DNA of 64,000 bases, taken from Pseudomonas svalbardensis (lineage in GTDB: Bacteria; Pseudomonadota; Gammaproteobacteria; Pseudomonadales; Pseudomonadaceae). This document shows, piece after piece, positions 62,811 through 64,000 of the stretch. The translations under genes were made by a program, and so were the position numbers. The notes beneath the pieces are model-generated. The model was not told where the DNA came from, ran no database searches, and was given only the letters and a program-made list of their open reading frames with translations. Position 1 is the stretch's first letter. Each line of letters opens with the position of its first letter. Location: contig NZ_CP125619.1 in assembly GCF_030053115.1 (NCBI RefSeq), positions 1,737,001-1,801,000 on the forward strand. Direction: 5' to 3'.

Positions 62811-64000
62811 TGATCTCGAGTCGGCCCAGTAGCATGCCGAACGAGAGAATCCACTTGGCGGCGTCCGGCAGGGTGGCAAAGTTGCCCGCCGGGCCAATCG
62901 TCTCGCCCAGTCCCGGACCGACGCCGGAGACCGTGGCGGCCGCGCCGGTGAGGGCGGTCATCCAGTCCACGCCGAGCAGCGACAACAGCAGCGCGATCAC
63001 GCAGATGGTGATGGCGAAGAAGAAGGAAAAGGTCAGAATCGAACGCACGATCTCTTCGTCGAGGCGGTGACCGTTGTACTTCTGCTTGATCACCGCGCGC
63101 GGGTGAATCAACTGGTTAAGGTTGGCCTTGAGCAGGATGTACGCGACCTGGAAGCGGAAAATCTTGATCCCGCCAGCCGTCGAGCCCGAGCAGCCGCCGA
63201 CAAAACCCAGGTAAAAGAACAGCATCAGCGAGAAATTGCCCCACAGGCTGTAGTCCCCGAGCGCGAAACCGGTGGTCGTCACCACCGAGGTCACGTTCAA
63301 CGCCACATGCCGCAGGGCTTCCAGCCAATGCAGCTGGGTGGTCCACCAATACCAGGTGCCGAGCACCAGCCAGGTCACCAGCAACATGCCGAGCAAGCCT
63401 TGAACCTGCTGATCCTTGATCAGTGCCCGACGGTTACCGCGTAACGTTGCGACATACAGGGTGAACGGCAGGGCACCAAGAATCATGATGACGATCGCGA
63501 CCCAATGCACTGCAGGCTCCGGCCACTTGGCCAGAGACTGATCGGACGTTGAGAAACCGCCGGTGGAAATCGCTGACATCGCGTGGTTGATCGCATCGAA
63601 CGGGCTCATCCCGGCCCACCAGAACGCGAGGCTGCCGAAAATGGTGATGCCGACGTAGGCCGCAACGATCAAACGCGCCACCATGTGCGAACGGGGCATG
63701 ACTTTTTCGGAACGGTCCGACGACTCGGTCTGAAACAGCCGCATGCCACCGATGCGCAGCAGTGGCAGAATCGCTACCGCCATGCCGATAAAGCCGATGC
63801 CGCCGAGCCAGTGCAGCAACGAGCGCCACATCAGGATGCCGGGGGACATGGTGTCCAGGCCGCTGAGCACCGTCGCCCCGGTGGCGGTGATGCCGGACAT
63901 GCTTTCAAAGAACGAGTCGGTGTAGCTGATGCGCTGGGTCAGCAGGAATGGCAGCGCAGCGAAGATGCACACCACCACCCAACTACTGACGGTCAGCAGG
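62767..64000 (-). CDS. trkH: TrkH-family potassium uptake protein (5' end off window)
   Basis: The C-terminal 411 or so residues of a K+ transporter subunit. Pore-loop motifs are visible in SMSGITATGATVLSG, ISTGGFSTSDQSL, TSVVTTTGFALGDYSLWG and ATVSGVGPGLGETIGPAGNF, with GGCSGSTAGGIKIFRFQVAY between. It imports K+ with regulation by TrkA. The frame is open to the right edge, so the start is not in the window. It overlaps the AraC gene by 44 bases at the 3' ends. Confidence 0.92.
   Translation of the reverse strand, partial: LLTVSSWVVVCIFAALPFLLTQRISYTDSFFESMSGITATGATVLSGLDTMSPGILMWRSLLHWLGGIGFIGMAVAILPLLRIGGMRLFQTESSDRSEKVMPRSHMVARLIVAAYVGITIFGSLAFWWAGMSPFDAINHAMSAISTGGFSTSDQSLAKWPEPAVHWVAIVIMILGALPFTLYVATLRGNRRALIKDQQVQGLLGMLLVTWLVLGTWYWWTTQLHWLEALRHVALNVTSVVTTTGFALGDYSLWGNFSLMLFFYLGFVGGCSGSTAGGIKIFRFQVAYILLKANLNQLIHPRAVIKQKYNGHRLDEEIVRSILTFSFFFAITICVIALLLSLLGVDWMTALTGAAATVSGVGPGLGETIGPAGNFATLPDAAKWILSFGMLLGRLEIITVFVLCIPAFWRH

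Overview
The window looks like chromosomal DNA of a fluorescent Pseudomonas (P. fluorescens group). Evidence: the guanidinobutyrase cluster in the order known from P. aeruginosa, a Lap-type biofilm adhesin system with LapD and LapG, a recQ / MarR / FimV-like neighbourhood, many 'TGTGGGAGCGAGCCTGCTCG' type REP doublets, and a GC-rich housekeeping background.

Region 1 (1-9786) is foreign and AT-rich. It holds the right end of an integrative element. A decayed XRE-type regulator and a three-gene cargo operon (one product fuses a CxxCG domain to a DUF2384/MbcA-ParS antitoxin-like domain) are followed by an unknown gene, three successive tyrosine-recombinase-type genes and two tandem paralogous small HTH proteins. 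The third recombinase gene is broken by a one-base frameshift inside its H-x-x-R box. The element ends inside a YbdG-type mscS gene, whose 3' third is replaced. The other half of that gene is not in the window, so the element continues off the left edge.

Region 2 (9787-27000) is mostly core genome: a DEAD-box RNA helicase, DUF899, a DUF6279 lipoprotein, a TorF-type porin, CvfB, EamA, a deletion scar joining MFS and LysR remnants, an MBL hydrolase, the gbu cluster (two transporters, a SnoaL-like protein, gbuA, gbuR) and a DTW-domain tRNA modifier.

Region 3 (27000-51300) is a Lap-type adhesion locus. lapE-lapB-lapC (type I secretion) run leftwards and a 1897-residue adhesin runs rightwards from a shared intergenic region. 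The adhesin has an N-terminal retention module with a TAAG LapG site, 243-244 residue repeats and an RTX C-terminus. At the far end lapG-lapD encode the periplasmic protease and its c-di-GMP receptor. Between adhesin and lapD the DNA has been rearranged into what looks like a cassette array. There are two extra adhesin 3' ends, a truncated second lapD 3' end and two strongly diverged large Ig-like proteins with AT-rich, unrelated C-termini. Four copies of a short motif close to TAGATGCGTCCCCTTTT lie at or near the junctions. This is the most unusual part of the window.

Region 4 (51480-64000) is core genome: DUF454, YecA/UPF0149, RecQ, a MarR regulator with a palindromic operator, a FimV-like protein, a SelW-like protein, EamA, two AraC regulators, an LpxH-like phosphoesterase, an HD hydrolase, DUF962 and the start-less remainder of TrkH running off the right edge.
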